A stretch of DNA of 64,000 bases, taken from assembly GCA_021399445.1 (NCBI GenBank), contig JAJTUQ010000015.1, positions 186,001-250,000 on the forward strand, read 5' to 3'. Origin of the DNA: Xylogone sp. PMI_703 (lineage: Eukaryota; Ascomycota; Leotiomycetes). The first letter of the stretch is position 1. The number at the start of each line of letters is the position of its first letter. The translations under genes were made by a program, and so were the position numbers. The notes under the pieces are model-generated. The model searched no databases. It saw nothing but the letters and a program-made list of their open reading frames with translations, and was not told the DNA's origin. Below are positions 11,211 through 21,594 of this stretch, piece after piece.

Positions 11211-11867
11211 ATGGATGCTGAGTGGCATGTGACAAATCAACAAAGACTGAATGCGATTGAAGTTCAGAGGAAGAAGGTGGCGGAGCTAGAAAGGAGGGCT
11301 AAAATTCGGGAGCTAGAACAAGAAGCACGACAGCGTGCCATTGACGATGCCGCTAAACGGCTTGATCTGCAGCGAGCCGAGAAGTTAGCTGCTGTTCAGC
11401 TTCGGAAAGAAAGAAGATTAACTGAGATTGAAGTCCAGAAGGAGAAAAAGTTAGCCGCGATTAAACTCCGAAATGAGAAGAAGCTGGTCAGGATTAAGCT
11501 GCTGAATGAGAAGGAGTTAGCTGCAATTGAACTGCAAAAGCAAAAAAGGCTAGCCTCGATTGAACTCCAGAAACAAAGGATCCAGGAGCTGGAACGCCTA
11601 GAGCGACAGTGGGAACTAGATAATGCCGCTAGACGGGCTGAATTGCGAAAGGCAAAAGAACAAGTGAAAGAACAAATAGAAGCTGATCGTGCGGAAAAGG
11701 CAAGGCTTAATAGCCTTGCTGTGATTGAGCAAGATCGAGCCTTGTGGCATTTGCAAGATGAAGCGCGTGCACTTAAACTTCGCGAGCAGAAAAGATTGCG
11801 AGACGAAGCTGGAATAAAAGCTGGAGGTGCATATAAACGGCCCGTGGCAAACCGGCAGACTACCTAG
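11211..11867 (+). CDS. Helitron coiled-coil N-terminal region, copy 2
   Basis: 218 codons from ATG 11211, almost all Ala, Glu, Lys, Arg, Leu and Gln: a long coiled coil. Between 11385 and 11582 lie six consecutive 11-residue units (33 bp each) of the form L-[AT]-x-I-x-[LV]-x-x-x-[KR]-x, such as LAAIKLRNEKK and LASIELQKQKR. This is a hendecad repeat, different from the ~62-residue repeats in the same position of copy 1. The frame ends at 11867, but a shifted frame continues with LERRLVDIEDNRSR (about 11872-11915). This resembles the LQDNNRRQ segment of copy 1 and then meets a GTATGG donor. The ORF is therefore probably the N-terminal exon of the RepHel protein cut by a one-base frame break, rather than a separate protein. 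Confidence 0.6.
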   Translation: MDAEWHVTNQQRLNAIEVQRKKVAELERRAKIRELEQEARQRAIDDAAKRLDLQRAEKLAAVQLRKERRLTEIEVQKEKKLAAIKLRNEKKLVRIKLLNEKELAAIELQKQKRLASIELQKQRIQELERLERQWELDNAARRAELRKAKEQVKEQIEADRAEKARLNSLAVIEQDRALWHLQDEARALKLREQKRLRDEAGIKAGGAYKRPVANRQTT

Positions 11868-12003
11868 CCATGTCTAGAGCGGAGGTTGGTGGATATCGAA
11901 GACAACCGTTCAAGGTATGGTTTTATCGTTTTATATCTGGAGATTTTGATAACCGGACTCTTCTTAAAGAACGAGAAATCCTCGACCACTAGCTCTCGAC
12001 TAT

Positions 12004-15000
12004 AATGGCGAGATCCCGTCTTATCTTAAACAGGAATTTGAATATATGGGGAACATTTCGTCGACATTTCCAGAGGTTATCACGCCAACTATCCAGATGT
12101 CGTGCATGAAAGCTTACCAGGATGCTATTGAACACGCCTCTAAACGACTACCTTGCGGGATCTGTGGGGGGTTGTTCCAGGAAGATCAAATCCCTTCTCT
12201 CTCTCTCCAAGATGAGAATTTGCTCCACTATTTGCAAGTCACTCAATCCAATCCGGATTCTTGCTCTGTCACTGGTAATCAAGTGTTTATTTGTCTGACT
12301 TGCAATACTTGTATGGCAAATAATAAAATCCCCCCTTTGTCTGCTGGAAACTTTGTAAACCGACTATTTTGCCAAGAATATCCTGCTGTTCTAAGAGATC
12401 TCAATATTGTCGAAGAACGCCTTATTGCTCGTGCACATGTTATTGGTGCTTTTCTAAAACTTACATCTGGTGCCCAGAAGGGTATCAGCTATAGGGGTGC
12501 TCGAGGTCATTATGTTGCTGTGAAGCAGGACCCGAGCAATCTTCTTTCAATTCTGCCTATAAAGAGACTACAGGACTACACTACCATTACGGTGAGCTGG
12601 GAGCAAGAGTCTCCGCCATCAGAAGAAAACCTTGCTCGCTTTTGTTCAGTTAATAAGAACAAGGTGTTACAGGCATTATTGTGGCTCTGTGCTAATAACC
12701 CCGTGTATAAGTCGGTAACAATTGACTACCAATTGTTAGATTCCTGGCCTCAGGATCATATCCCTCAGGAAATTCGAGACGCATTCCTTGCTTTGAGGAC
12801 CGACCCGACTTCTACGGAGAAAGGTGAGCGGGAGGGTTATGCAACTTCTCTGCAGGACGGCTTGTTTGAAAATGAGCTTGATGCAGAGGTAGACAATCCA
12901 GAGCCAGGAACGATTGTATCCAGGTCATTTTTTTCTGACTTCCATGGCCAGGATCCACAGACTACTACTGCCCTGCTAGCTAGTCTTCAAGCAGTTCTTG
13001 AAAATAAGAACTCTGAGGATATACACGGCATGTCTAGACTCCTTCCCGGCCTACATCTGAGACCCCTACTAACTGCTACTGTTTAACCAGGTCGGCTCCT
13101 GGGTGCAAAGGAGATGGTGCTGGGTCTAGCCTAGAGCATCTACTCGATCCGGTCAATCCACATATCACTTACAAAAGCGCGCCAGGACTGCCAGCCCTTG
13201 ACTCCTTTACCGACCCTGCATACTTTACTGGCGCTTTTCCAATCTTGTTTCCGTATGGTGTTGGAGGACATCTAGGTGACAGTCGTGGAGACCGACCTCA
13301 AAAAGTGTCCCTTCAGGAATTTGCTAAGTATACCATGTTGCATCACTCTCATCTGTATGTAAGCCACGCAATATATATTCAATCTTGCACTAAATCGCTA
13401 TATTTCTAGATTTTCCCAACATCATAACTTCATGTTTTATCTTTACGATCTAATTCTCATCCGACAGGCATGTCTCGGAAACTATCTCCAGGTTAAAAAG
13501 GGTTACTGGGCTACTGCGAATGCAGACCTTGCAAAATTAACCGGTGATGAGCTCCTTACTGCTGCTGCCCAATTCCAAAGGACGAAAAAGATCTCGAATC
13601 CAGTCATTCATACACTGATCAATAATATGAGGATCATTTCGTCTTTCAATCCAGAGTCCTATGGAGAGAAGGTCAGATTACGAAACCTTATTTTCGGAAA
13701 AATTGGACGTTTGGGAATTCCACTTATATGGTTCACTCTTAATCCTCACGACATAGGCAATATCTTTGTGATAAAGTTGGCCGGGGAAGATATTACATTG
13801 GACGATACAAAGGCTAAATCACGCTTGGTTAAATTAACACTGAAAAATCCCAGCCTGGTAGCTCAGTACTTCCACACCATTGTTAGTACCTTCTTTAACT
13901 GCTTTTTCAAGTGTCTTTCTGGAGAAGCGGGCATCTTCGGTACCGTCTCTTCCTATTTTGGAGTAATAGAATCAACAACGAGGATGATGTTGCATCTACA
14001 TGGCTTTGCCTGGCTTTCTGGTAACTTTGGTGCTGCAAACTTATCTCAGAGGCTAGTTTCCGACATTCAATTTAGAGATCGTGTTATTACCTATATACGA
14101 TCAATAATCAGGGAGACTATTGATCTTACTTTCGCTCAGCGGTTTGCTGCAACCGGCCCTCCTGGCTCGGCTACCTTCACCATGCCAGACAATATGACTC
14201 CTGAGGAGTTTAAGAATGCTCTTGAAATCGACTCTAACAGTGTTGCTGCTAAGGTCCAAATACATGTCCACTCCCATACATGTACCAAATATCAAAGGAA
14301 AAGCATGAAAAGCCAACTCAAGACTCAGCAGAGAGAATCGGAGCTACGTAACTTTGACGGTATCCAGCAGACGCCCCAATCTCAGCAACCACAATCACAA
14401 TGGGCTCGACTTCAAATCTGTAGATTCTTATTTCCGAAACCACTGGTATCAGAGTCGACTGTAACCGGCGATGGTTTTATCCGGATGCAGAGAAACCATC
14501 AGTTCGTCAACAAGTACAATCCGGTTATCGCTTCTGCAATCAGATGCAATCACGACGTCAATTTTACGCCGTCATCACCTAAGGTCCTTGCAGCGATTTA
14601 CTATATGACCAACTACGTTACAAAGTCTCAGACAGATCGTGGTCAACTTGTACTTGCCGCTGCTGTTCTAAAGAAAGCTCAAGAAGTTGCCGAGGCCGAA
14701 GCGGCTGCAGATGTTGGGTTGCCAGCTCCTAAGCCTCTAGATATGGCTAAATTCGCGCTGAAAGCATATCATAGGTTCACAAGGGATACAGAAGTCGGAG
14801 CTCCTGCAGTTGGACATTTCCTTCTTAATCAGCCATCATTTTATATGCCACAAGAAAGTCGGTCTGTTACTATTAACTTTTACTGGGTGAAAGGTGCTTT
14901 TCAAACTGCACTGGCTAATTTGCTGGGTAACTCCAATCTTGATATTGCTGCGACAGAGGCCGAACAATATACTGAATTTAGCTCGGAATGTCGCCGTCCT

Positions 15001-17487
15001 TCCTTGTATGAGAACTACAGAAAACGGGGACAAAGACTAGCTGGCCTTTGTCTATACGAATACGCTTCTCAAATCTTCGTACAGACCTTTACAGCCGCTG
15101 CAGGTCGTAGGATGTGTTTTGCCTTCGAAAATACACATCCATTGCACACGACCCACGTCCAAGTCTCTGTCAACTCTAGAGCGAGTCTAGCAACGCCATC
15201 TTTATGTGGAAGCTTTACCAGATTTGAAGATACGGATAATGCAATTCCCCTGAGCACGTCTCGGACTCGGGATGAGATTGATGAAACCTTGCTTGGGCTT
15301 TTTTATCCTTGGAATAGGCTCCTCCTTGATTTTCGACCAGACCAGCTTCAGAATATTAGAGCATGTGAACACAAGAATACTTATATCTGGAACCAAGTTG
15401 TTACATCGCTTCCTTTGTACCTGGTACATTTATCTCAGAACATTCTGCTCTTACGACGGAGTAAAGAAGAGGCTGATAAAGATCGAAAAGAACGAGGACT
15501 TGAGTTTGACGACTATCTGGAAACTACAGATTACAATACTTACAGTGCTGAAGAAGAGGTTAATATCGATCTCGATTTTACCACACTTCTCCCTACACAG
15601 CACCATCTATTGCAAGCAGCTCTAGACCTCCATGGTGATGTAAACCATGGCACTAGTCGGTTACGGGTCTTACCTGACCCATTGAACAGCGGCACGCAAT
15701 TCTGTAATAGCGCAATGGTTACAACCTGGGCCAGAGAGCTTCAGCTACACTCCGAACCTGATGCGTCTGCGTTTAGTAGCATACTCTCAATTTCAACGGC
15801 TGATCAAGAAGCATCCTTAGTCCCTTCTCTCGATGTCTTGCCTCTTGCCGCAGCCTCACTACCTACCCTACGAGCTATATTTTACGCCACTCCTACTACA
15901 GACTCTATAGTATCTCTGATCAAGAGCCAATACCAACTTAATAGCAAACAGACGCTTGTGATACAAGCTTTATTTGACCGGATTTTACATCCCATTCCGA
16001 TCAGAACCGTCAAAGATCAGTTCCTGCTCTATATTGGAGGTGTCGGTGGCGTTGGAAAGACTTATCTGATTAAAGCTTTCCTTTTCGGTCTCTATATTAT
16101 TGAAAGACAAGACGACGTTCTCTTAACTGCATCAACCGGGGCTGCGGCTGCGAACATAGGAGGTTCAACATACCACTCTGCTCTCGGTTTATGGAAATCG
16201 ACCTATACGACCCGCGACAAAATTGGGGCTGGTTCACAAAAAGGTCTTTATTGTTGACGAAATTAGCATGACGGGCCTTGAAACATTTGTTCAACTGGAC
16301 GACCATTGCACTACTATATGGGATTTAGACAGAGAGAGTTCAACTGTTTTTGGCGGACTGCCTATCGTTATTTTCCTAGGGGACTTCAACCAATTTACCC
16401 CCGTAGCTGGCCATGCAATTTGGAGACAAAATACTTCCCATAATCAGGTGTTTCAAGCTGGGAAATCCATTTGGAACCAATTTAATAAGGTTATTCTTCT
16501 TACAGAACAAATGCGGCAAGCACAAGACCTTCAATTCCAAGGCATGTTAGAGAGAGCACGCTCTGTAACTCTAACTGAGGAGGATGTAGCCGTCTTAAAT
16601 TCTCAGACTGTGGCTGCAAGAGTAGCAAGAGGAGAAGTTGCACCAGAGCGAGCGGTGATTCGGGTCAATCAACTTCGCGAAGATGCAAACCTCACCCAAC
16701 TCGAAGTCTTTGCCAAAAAGAATAATCAAAAAATATATCTGTTTCCTGGCCGACACGATCCACCAAATGTAGCCGCTATTGATCATGAACTTCTTGTTAG
16801 GATGATGTTTCGGGTAGGAGAAGCAGGCAAACTCAAAGGCCCTGGTTTTCTTGCTTTTACAAAAGGAATGCCCGTTATGCTTTTACAGAACACAAGAACT
16901 CGCCTAGGCTTGGTCAATGGTATGACTGCGACTGCAGAGAGGGCGATTCTAGATGCAGACATAAAACGTGAGTATTTATATCCCTTTCATGGATTACTTG
17001 TTCACTCTTTAAAGCTACTTGGATAGAGCTAGACGACCTCTATGTCTTATGCACTTCACCGCTGCTCTGTCTCCTTGTGCGTCCTAATCATCAACACAAC
17101 CTCTCGTTTTCTAGCTTACCCAAGACACTCATTCCTATCTTGCCTCTTGAGATGACGGGAGAAATATCTGAAATGTCAAATCTTCCATTCCGTAGACATC
17201 AAGTTCCAGTGACTCTGGGGTTTGCCATTACAGATTACAAGTGCCAGGGTTCTACATTTGACAATCTCATTCTCGACTTGAGATTTCCTACTCAACGTGG
17301 TCTTAGTGAACACAAAAAATGGACCTCTATTAATGTTCAACTCGGAAGGTTGAGGTCGCTTTCTGGTGTCTGGTTACGAGAACCAATTACGCTCACGGAT
17401 CTCCAGGCTTCTCACCCAGACCTCCAAATCGAAATCTCGCGTCTCGAGGATATTGAACGAGAGACTATTCAATCATGGACTATATGA
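12004..17487 (+). pseudogene. Helitron Rep-helicase (RepHel), copy 2
   Basis: The reading starts in ALDYNGEIPSYL (about 12000) and contains CGICGGLF, LTCNTC and LSAGNFVN (N-terminal zinc-type region). It slips frame near 13020-13100 and continues to the phase-2 intron 13355-13409. The exon from 13410 holds the Helitron_like_N core, the HUH motif IHVHSHTCTK (about 14258), the catalytic tyrosines in YYMTNYVTK (about 14598), the Walker A GGVGGVGKT (about 16036) and ASTGAAAANIGGSTYHSAL. A frameshift at about 16240 (A run in cacaaaaagg) moves to the next frame, where Walker B VFIVDEISM and VIFLGDFNQFTPV follow. The phase-1 intron 16968-17014 precedes the last exon, ending in FAITDYKCQGSTFDNLILDL and TGA 17485-17487. 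Rolling-circle nuclease and 5'-3' helicase functions are inferred from these motifs. At least three frame breaks make this copy a pseudogene unless they are sequence errors. Confidence 0.85.
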
Positions 17488-17750
17488 TATTGAGCATGGA
17501 CTCATTAGTGTAAAAGTCACATGTTTACCGGATGTCATAAGACACCCAGCAAAAGGAAGCATGAAAAAAACAACCACCAAAAGAGGGGTAAAGAGCACTT
17601 CACTTCTTGAGTGATCCTACCCTCTTTCCTTCACTGCTTGATCTTGAAACTTTTGTATTATTATATTCAACGAGACCAAGCCTCCCAAAATTTGCTTTAC
17701 ATGTTTCGCGCGACTCCTCTGACCGTCATACTTCTTTATGCTTCATTAAC

Positions 17751-18698
17751 ATGCCCATAATTACACGAGAGAAAGGTAAAAGGGCCAGAGAGAGCCCTGA
17801 CGAAAATGAAGACCCTGACATACAGTTGGGACAGGGGGATGGCGATGCAGGCTTGGTATGTTATGGATTCTTTTCAGGACCTCAATACCTTGTGGGAAAG
17901 GTCAGCAATTATCAAGATTTTATTACACTAATGTGGACAATCCAGACACCAAGCCCAAGTTCTTCAAAAACAAACTTGTCACAAAGTTTTCCCTCATCCC
18001 GCAATGGTCAAAGGAGGCCTTCTACCCCTCGTCCCCAATCGGCCCTAAGTCGTGTGCCAAATATCAAATATTTCCGTGACCAGGAAATCTTTGTGGAGAA
18101 CCTGGCAGAGCTTATCCCTCCACTCAGCTGGGATCTTATAGCAGGAGCAACTATGAAATGGCTTTCATACGACGACCCTGAAATACAATACAACGACGAA
18201 AACCCTCACGTGAAGTTTGGGATGATTCTTCTGGGAGAACTTGGTGCTTTTCTCAACCTAAAAACTGCAGAGAATCATTTCAGCCCAGAGAAGCCAGAAT
18301 TCTCCATACAACTAATAGTAGAGGATTCAACTCTGGACGTCTTAAAGGATCTGCTGTCCCGTCGTGGGGAAGGATATGTGGTCCATAATCCTTTAAAAAT
18401 TAAAGTTCCTGAGGCGGAACTGTTGTCGGACTCTTTCAGTAGTGGCGATCCATTTCCTGATGGGTTTGATGGCACCTCTACCACTGACACTGATGACGGG
18501 CCAAAGTTACCAGCTTCCGCTTTTACTCCAGGTGACAAAGTTGCAGTTCAGGCATGGTTTGGATGTTACAATTTTAACAACAGGACAGGTCCCACCTTTA
18601 GATTGTTGAAACTGTGGAAGTTACAACCAAGTGTTTCTGGATCTCCGAGCCAAGGCAGGGATCCAATTACTCCGCGTAAGAGAAGACGGGTGATTTAA
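17751..18698 (+). CDS. Helitron accessory protein, nuclear, possible OB fold
   Basis: 315 residues from ATG 17751; the frame stays open upstream to 17607 without another ATG. The protein starts with a basic nuclear-localisation-like KGKRARE, has a Ser/Pro-rich segment (~residues 60-105), a globular middle (FVENLAELIPPLSWDLIAGA; FSIQLIVEDSTLDVLKDLL), an acidic Asp/Ser/Thr linker and a final block, GDKVAVQAWFGCYNF and TFRLLKLWKLQP. It ends with a second nuclear signal, PRKRRRV. The alternating hydrophobic strands of the last block resemble the closing strands of OB-fold single-strand DNA-binding proteins; this is inference, not a recognised family. It lies 264 bp downstream of the RepHel stop and upstream of the 3' hairpin, so it travels with the Helitron. 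Its last half is duplicated at 31954-32656. Alternatives are a captured host gene fragment or a transcriptional regulator. Confidence 0.6.
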   Translation: MPIITREKGKRARESPDENEDPDIQLGQGDGDAGLVCYGFFSGPQYLVGKVSNYQDFITLMWTIQTPSPSSSKTNLSQSFPSSRNGQRRPSTPRPQSALSRVPNIKYFRDQEIFVENLAELIPPLSWDLIAGATMKWLSYDDPEIQYNDENPHVKFGMILLGELGAFLNLKTAENHFSPEKPEFSIQLIVEDSTLDVLKDLLSRRGEGYVVHNPLKIKVPEAELLSDSFSSGDPFPDGFDGTSTTDTDDGPKLPASAFTPGDKVAVQAWFGCYNFNNRTGPTFRLLKLWKLQPSVSGSPSQGRDPITPRKRRRVI

Positions 18699-18918
18699 AC
18701 GGTCAAAAAAAAGGCAAGGAGCTGTTTGAAGAGGAAGTCACATGCCCCTAGGAAGCATGTATATCCGGACTCTCTGTCTCTTCTCTGTCAGTGGTAAGTT
18801 TTTTGCTTAATGATAACTCCTCTGAAAAATAGTTTGACACAGCTTGTTACTGTACAGTAATTAATTAATACTGTTTGCTGGTATATATATTTATTTCGTT
18901 CACGTGACCCAATAAGTA

Positions 18919-18956
18919 CGAAGGCTTCATGCGAGCCGCAGGCTAGCACTCTCGTG
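18919..18956 (+). repeat. Helitron 3' terminal hairpin, copy 2
   Basis: CGAAGGCTTCATGCGAGCC then GCAGGCTAGCACTCTCGTG. The arms TGCGAGCC/GGCTAGCA form a stem with one mismatch around a GCA loop, and CACGTG lies 14 bp upstream at 18901 with a TTCACGTGAC context. Identity with the 32-kb copy ends at the last G, so this G marks the element end. Confidence 0.65.
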
Positions 18957-19729
18957 TCCTGTAACTTTTAGCACTCTAATACCATTATGGTTAGCCAGAT
19001 ATCGGCCACCAGATAATCAAATTATGGCCGCTTTAAATGTGGCACTAAAAACAGTCCATATGACCGAGATTGCTGACAAAGGCTTGGCATTAGCTGGTAT
19101 TGGTGTTGTCTGGCTACTTTGTTACTTTCGAGCTTGGCTGTCTGAGCTGCTGCCTGAGGACTAAGTCTCCAACAACAGGCTGCTTCTTAATCGGTTTGTG
19201 AGTTGCACAATCTGTTTCTGTGTTTGTCATTCACTCTTAGAATCCTCGATTCAAGTCCTGGCATGCAAGAACGAACTCTAGGTTTCTGGTAGTTTAGAGA
19301 AGGTGTAACAACCACTCTATGGTGAAGGAGCTATTTCGGAACTTCAATTTTGCGCTCTCTAGTAAAAGAACGACGTGCTGAACTGACTGGCTGTGTTCTA
19401 GGCTTGTATGTGCGTTCTTCCAGTGGTTCGGGTTTAGGGCTGATTTAGGACGCTCTAGCCATTGAATATTAGTTGACTTCTCCCGATGCGTCATAATCGA
19501 TCGAATAACTGACCTGTGGTTAAGGAAATATAGGAGGAACAGCATAAACAATAACAATTCAATGCGATAACGTAAAGTATGGTAGTATTTGTAGCTGACA
19601 GCTATACTGTATTCAAGGTTAATGGCCGAAGTGGTGAGATTATACCCTGGCTAGTTCAGTTCTGTTATATTTGAGACTGTGGTATGCAGACTTAGATCCT
19701 AATCGACAACTAAAATCTCCTGGCCCGTA
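18957..19729. other. intergenic, no supported gene
   Basis: No domain-bearing ORF. A short hydrophobic reading (LALAGIGVVWLLCYFRAWLSELLPED-like, about 19080-19160 plus) ends in TAA and could be a decayed tail of a small membrane protein; I could not connect it to other exons. An 87-codon minus ORF at 19294-19557 has no recognisable feature. Confidence 0.4.
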
Positions 19730-20749
19730 TCATTCCCTACATTGCTTCTTCATGACCTCATCCTCCTCTTGTGCGAAGCCAAGATTTTTAAGAATCCTCC
19801 TCCCTTTACCTCCTGGTTTGAATTTAACGCGGACAACATCTTGCAATGGCAAGGCGACCCTGGTAACTGTGAGAATGTCCCGTTCCGGACTACAAAGCAC
19901 CAAACGTCTGCCAAGAGCATAGGAAAGTGGGGTGGCATAGAGTTCACTGCTTGTAGATATCAGGTGTGTTTTAAACATGATATTCCTAAGTTCATAGTAA
20001 ATCCCAGGCGGTACAGAGTTTCGACAAGTCTTGATCTCATGGTGCTCCAGGCATCTTGGTGTAGCAAGCCCGAAGACCGCACAGGTCTCAGATGCTTTGA
20101 TAATAGACGTCCATGGTTCTTCGCCCGCGTATTGAGCCTTCAGGATTTTAAGCCCTCTCGGAGTAGCCTCGTGGCTTTCTGGCCACCACAAGGTGAGTGT
20201 GTGGCCATCATCTTCAACCCTAGTATACTCCATTGCAAGAAGTAATGATTCAGTAGTTTTCCTCGTCACTTTCGCTTGAGCTTTACTCATTCATTTGATA
20301 ATATTATCGAACTCCATATCAGAACACTGTGCCATTTGTTCAATGATGTCCTTTATCTCATCCCATTCTCCAGAAAGCTCTGTCGCAAGGTACCCTAATA
20401 CTTCTCCATAGAGGAATTGGCGTAGAAGGACTCGGCGAGCGATTCCGGTGCACAGACTCACTTCGAGACCCCATGGTTTGTTGAGAATAGAAGGGTTTTT
20501 GCATTTTTCCATCATGCGCGCTTTTTGAGACTTCCCATCCTCCCTCACCTGCCCAATATTACCGCCAATATTGATAAAACCCCTTACTGGAACGGAGACA
20601 TTTAGCCCTCTAGTGCTGGTTTTCCAACTCGGCTCCCGGGTCCCCATGGGACGTAGCGCTCCACCCTGAATCAATTGCCTACAAGAATCGTAATTGAGAG
20701 TACAGTTCTGATTGACCAGGGCCGCCAGAAACACTATTGACATAAACAC
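19730..20749 (-). pseudogene. conserved fungal protein with one in-frame TGA
   Basis: One minus-strand frame is open from 20749 to 19730 except for a single TGA at 20291-20293. The first half reads SIVFLAALVNQNC, GTREPSWKTSTRGLNVSVPV and MMEKCKNPSILNKPWGLEVSLCTGIARRVLL. The second half reads LLLAMEYTRVEDDGHTLTLWWPES and CAVFGLATPRCLE. The style matches a family of uncharacterised ascomycete proteins with MGRCKNP...WGLEVSLCTGVARR and LWWPE blocks; I know no function for it. Homology-like sequence continues across the stop, so this is one gene interrupted by a nonsense codon (CGA to TGA is a one-step change). The TGA is followed immediately by ATG (TGAATG), so reinitiation cannot be excluded. 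An in-frame TAA lies just upstream of 20749, so the N-terminal exon is missing or unspliced. Confidence 0.55.
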
Positions 20750-21066
20750 CCGAGAAACGGCGATTTACCTCATTTTCGAGAAACATTTTATTTAATTACG
20801 ATACATGCATTTCGCATTGCGGGATATGGAATTATAATAATTACATTCAGATATTCCAATAAAATATGGAAGCCTTCAGTAAACTAGTCTAATAACCAAT
20901 ATATAATGAGTTCAGTAAAATTTATTCTATCTCAAACCAATCCTTAATTCCTCGTCTTTACCAGTTCTTTCATATACATCTCTATCTTTTTATAGTGTTA
21001 AATAACCTCCGCAGAAAGATACTCTCTCCTAGTCCAACCACTACTCAAGGTAGCTACCCGTTACTT
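20750..21066. other. AT-rich spacer
   Basis: About 300 bp of AT-rich sequence between two minus-strand readings. I see nothing coding in it. It could contain the 5' end or an intron of the gene at 19730-20749. Confidence 0.4.
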
Positions 21067-21594
21067 TCACATTTCTAATTTTACCTTTATGGTGACTCCT
21101 TGTAGGGCCTTAGCTACAGCCTTCTCTAGCATTGAGTGAATGAGTTTTTTGTCCATTAGCTCGCACCCTATCCCGAAGCCTGTAGTCAGTGTAGTCAATA
21201 GTGCATTGCAGTGGGGACAGATGATCGTGTTGCTTCCTTCTAGTTGATCAGTACCTTCGCTTGGTATCTGATCCTTGCCATTTTTTGTCCCCGATGTTGT
21301 TACATCTGGTACCTGTTTTTGTTTCTGCGGTGGCGCACGATTTCTACTAACTCTCTGCCCAGTATCTCCACTGCAAACCACGGATTCTGTTTCTAAACTC
21401 TGGTTCAGTTCGCCGTTACCATGATTGGTTAGCTCATCTCTAGATGAGGCTGTATTTTGTGCTTGAGTTTGATCTGATCCGTCGCCATCTTTCCCCGTCA
21501 CTGTTTTCTTTCTGCTAGAATTTGCTCGAAGTCTGGATCCATAGTCAGCCCTCGGCGGCTGGGATCCCCTGGATTTACTGTCTCTTCTCGTCAT
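21067..21594 (-). CDS. hypothetical protein, disordered with CPHC motif
   Basis: 175 codons from ATG 21594. The first ~120 residues are polar and low-complexity (basic RRDSKSRGSQPPR start, then Asp/Gly/Thr/Gln-rich), as in a disordered region. The last ~50 look folded: a CPHC half zinc site (IICPHCNALLTTL) followed by an amphipathic stretch, LIHSMLEKAVAKALQGVTI. I recognise no family. The second Cys pair that would complete a zinc site is not present. It is on the same strand as the broken gene downstream and may be an exon of a larger lost gene or a small orphan gene. Coding status is supported only by length and amino-acid composition. Confidence 0.35.
   Translation of the reverse strand: MTRRDSKSRGSQPPRADYGSRLRANSSRKKTVTGKDGDGSDQTQAQNTASSRDELTNHGNGELNQSLETESVVCSGDTGQRVSRNRAPPQKQKQVPDVTTSGTKNGKDQIPSEGTDQLEGSNTIICPHCNALLTTLTTGFGIGCELMDKKLIHSMLEKAVAKALQGVTIKVKLEM

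Larger units (their letters stand above)
10910..18956 (+). mobile_element. Helitron copy 2 (near full-length, frameshifted)
   Basis: About 8 kb element in tandem with copy 1. In order it holds a 5' non-coding region with a hairpin (10934-10949) and CACGTG sites at 11003 and 11063, a coiled-coil ORF, the Rep-helicase reading (HUH, paired Tyr, Walker A, Walker B), an accessory nuclear-type ORF (17751-18698), and a 3' hairpin ending at CTCGTG 18956. The 3' end is supported by the copy at 31954-32656: the two sequences are nearly identical up to exactly this point and unrelated beyond it. The 5' terminus is inferred only from the end of copy 1. Several single-base frame breaks mean that the RepHel polyprotein is not translatable as it stands. 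Confidence 0.75.

Noticed and set aside
19190..19275. possible tRNA (GATTCAAGTCCTGG resembling a B box)
   Set aside because: No A box or acceptor stem could be paired around it.
19742..20245. 167-codon plus-strand ORF
   Set aside because: Antisense of the conserved minus-strand reading at 19730-20290, which carries the family-like LWWPE and CAVFGLATPRC blocks.
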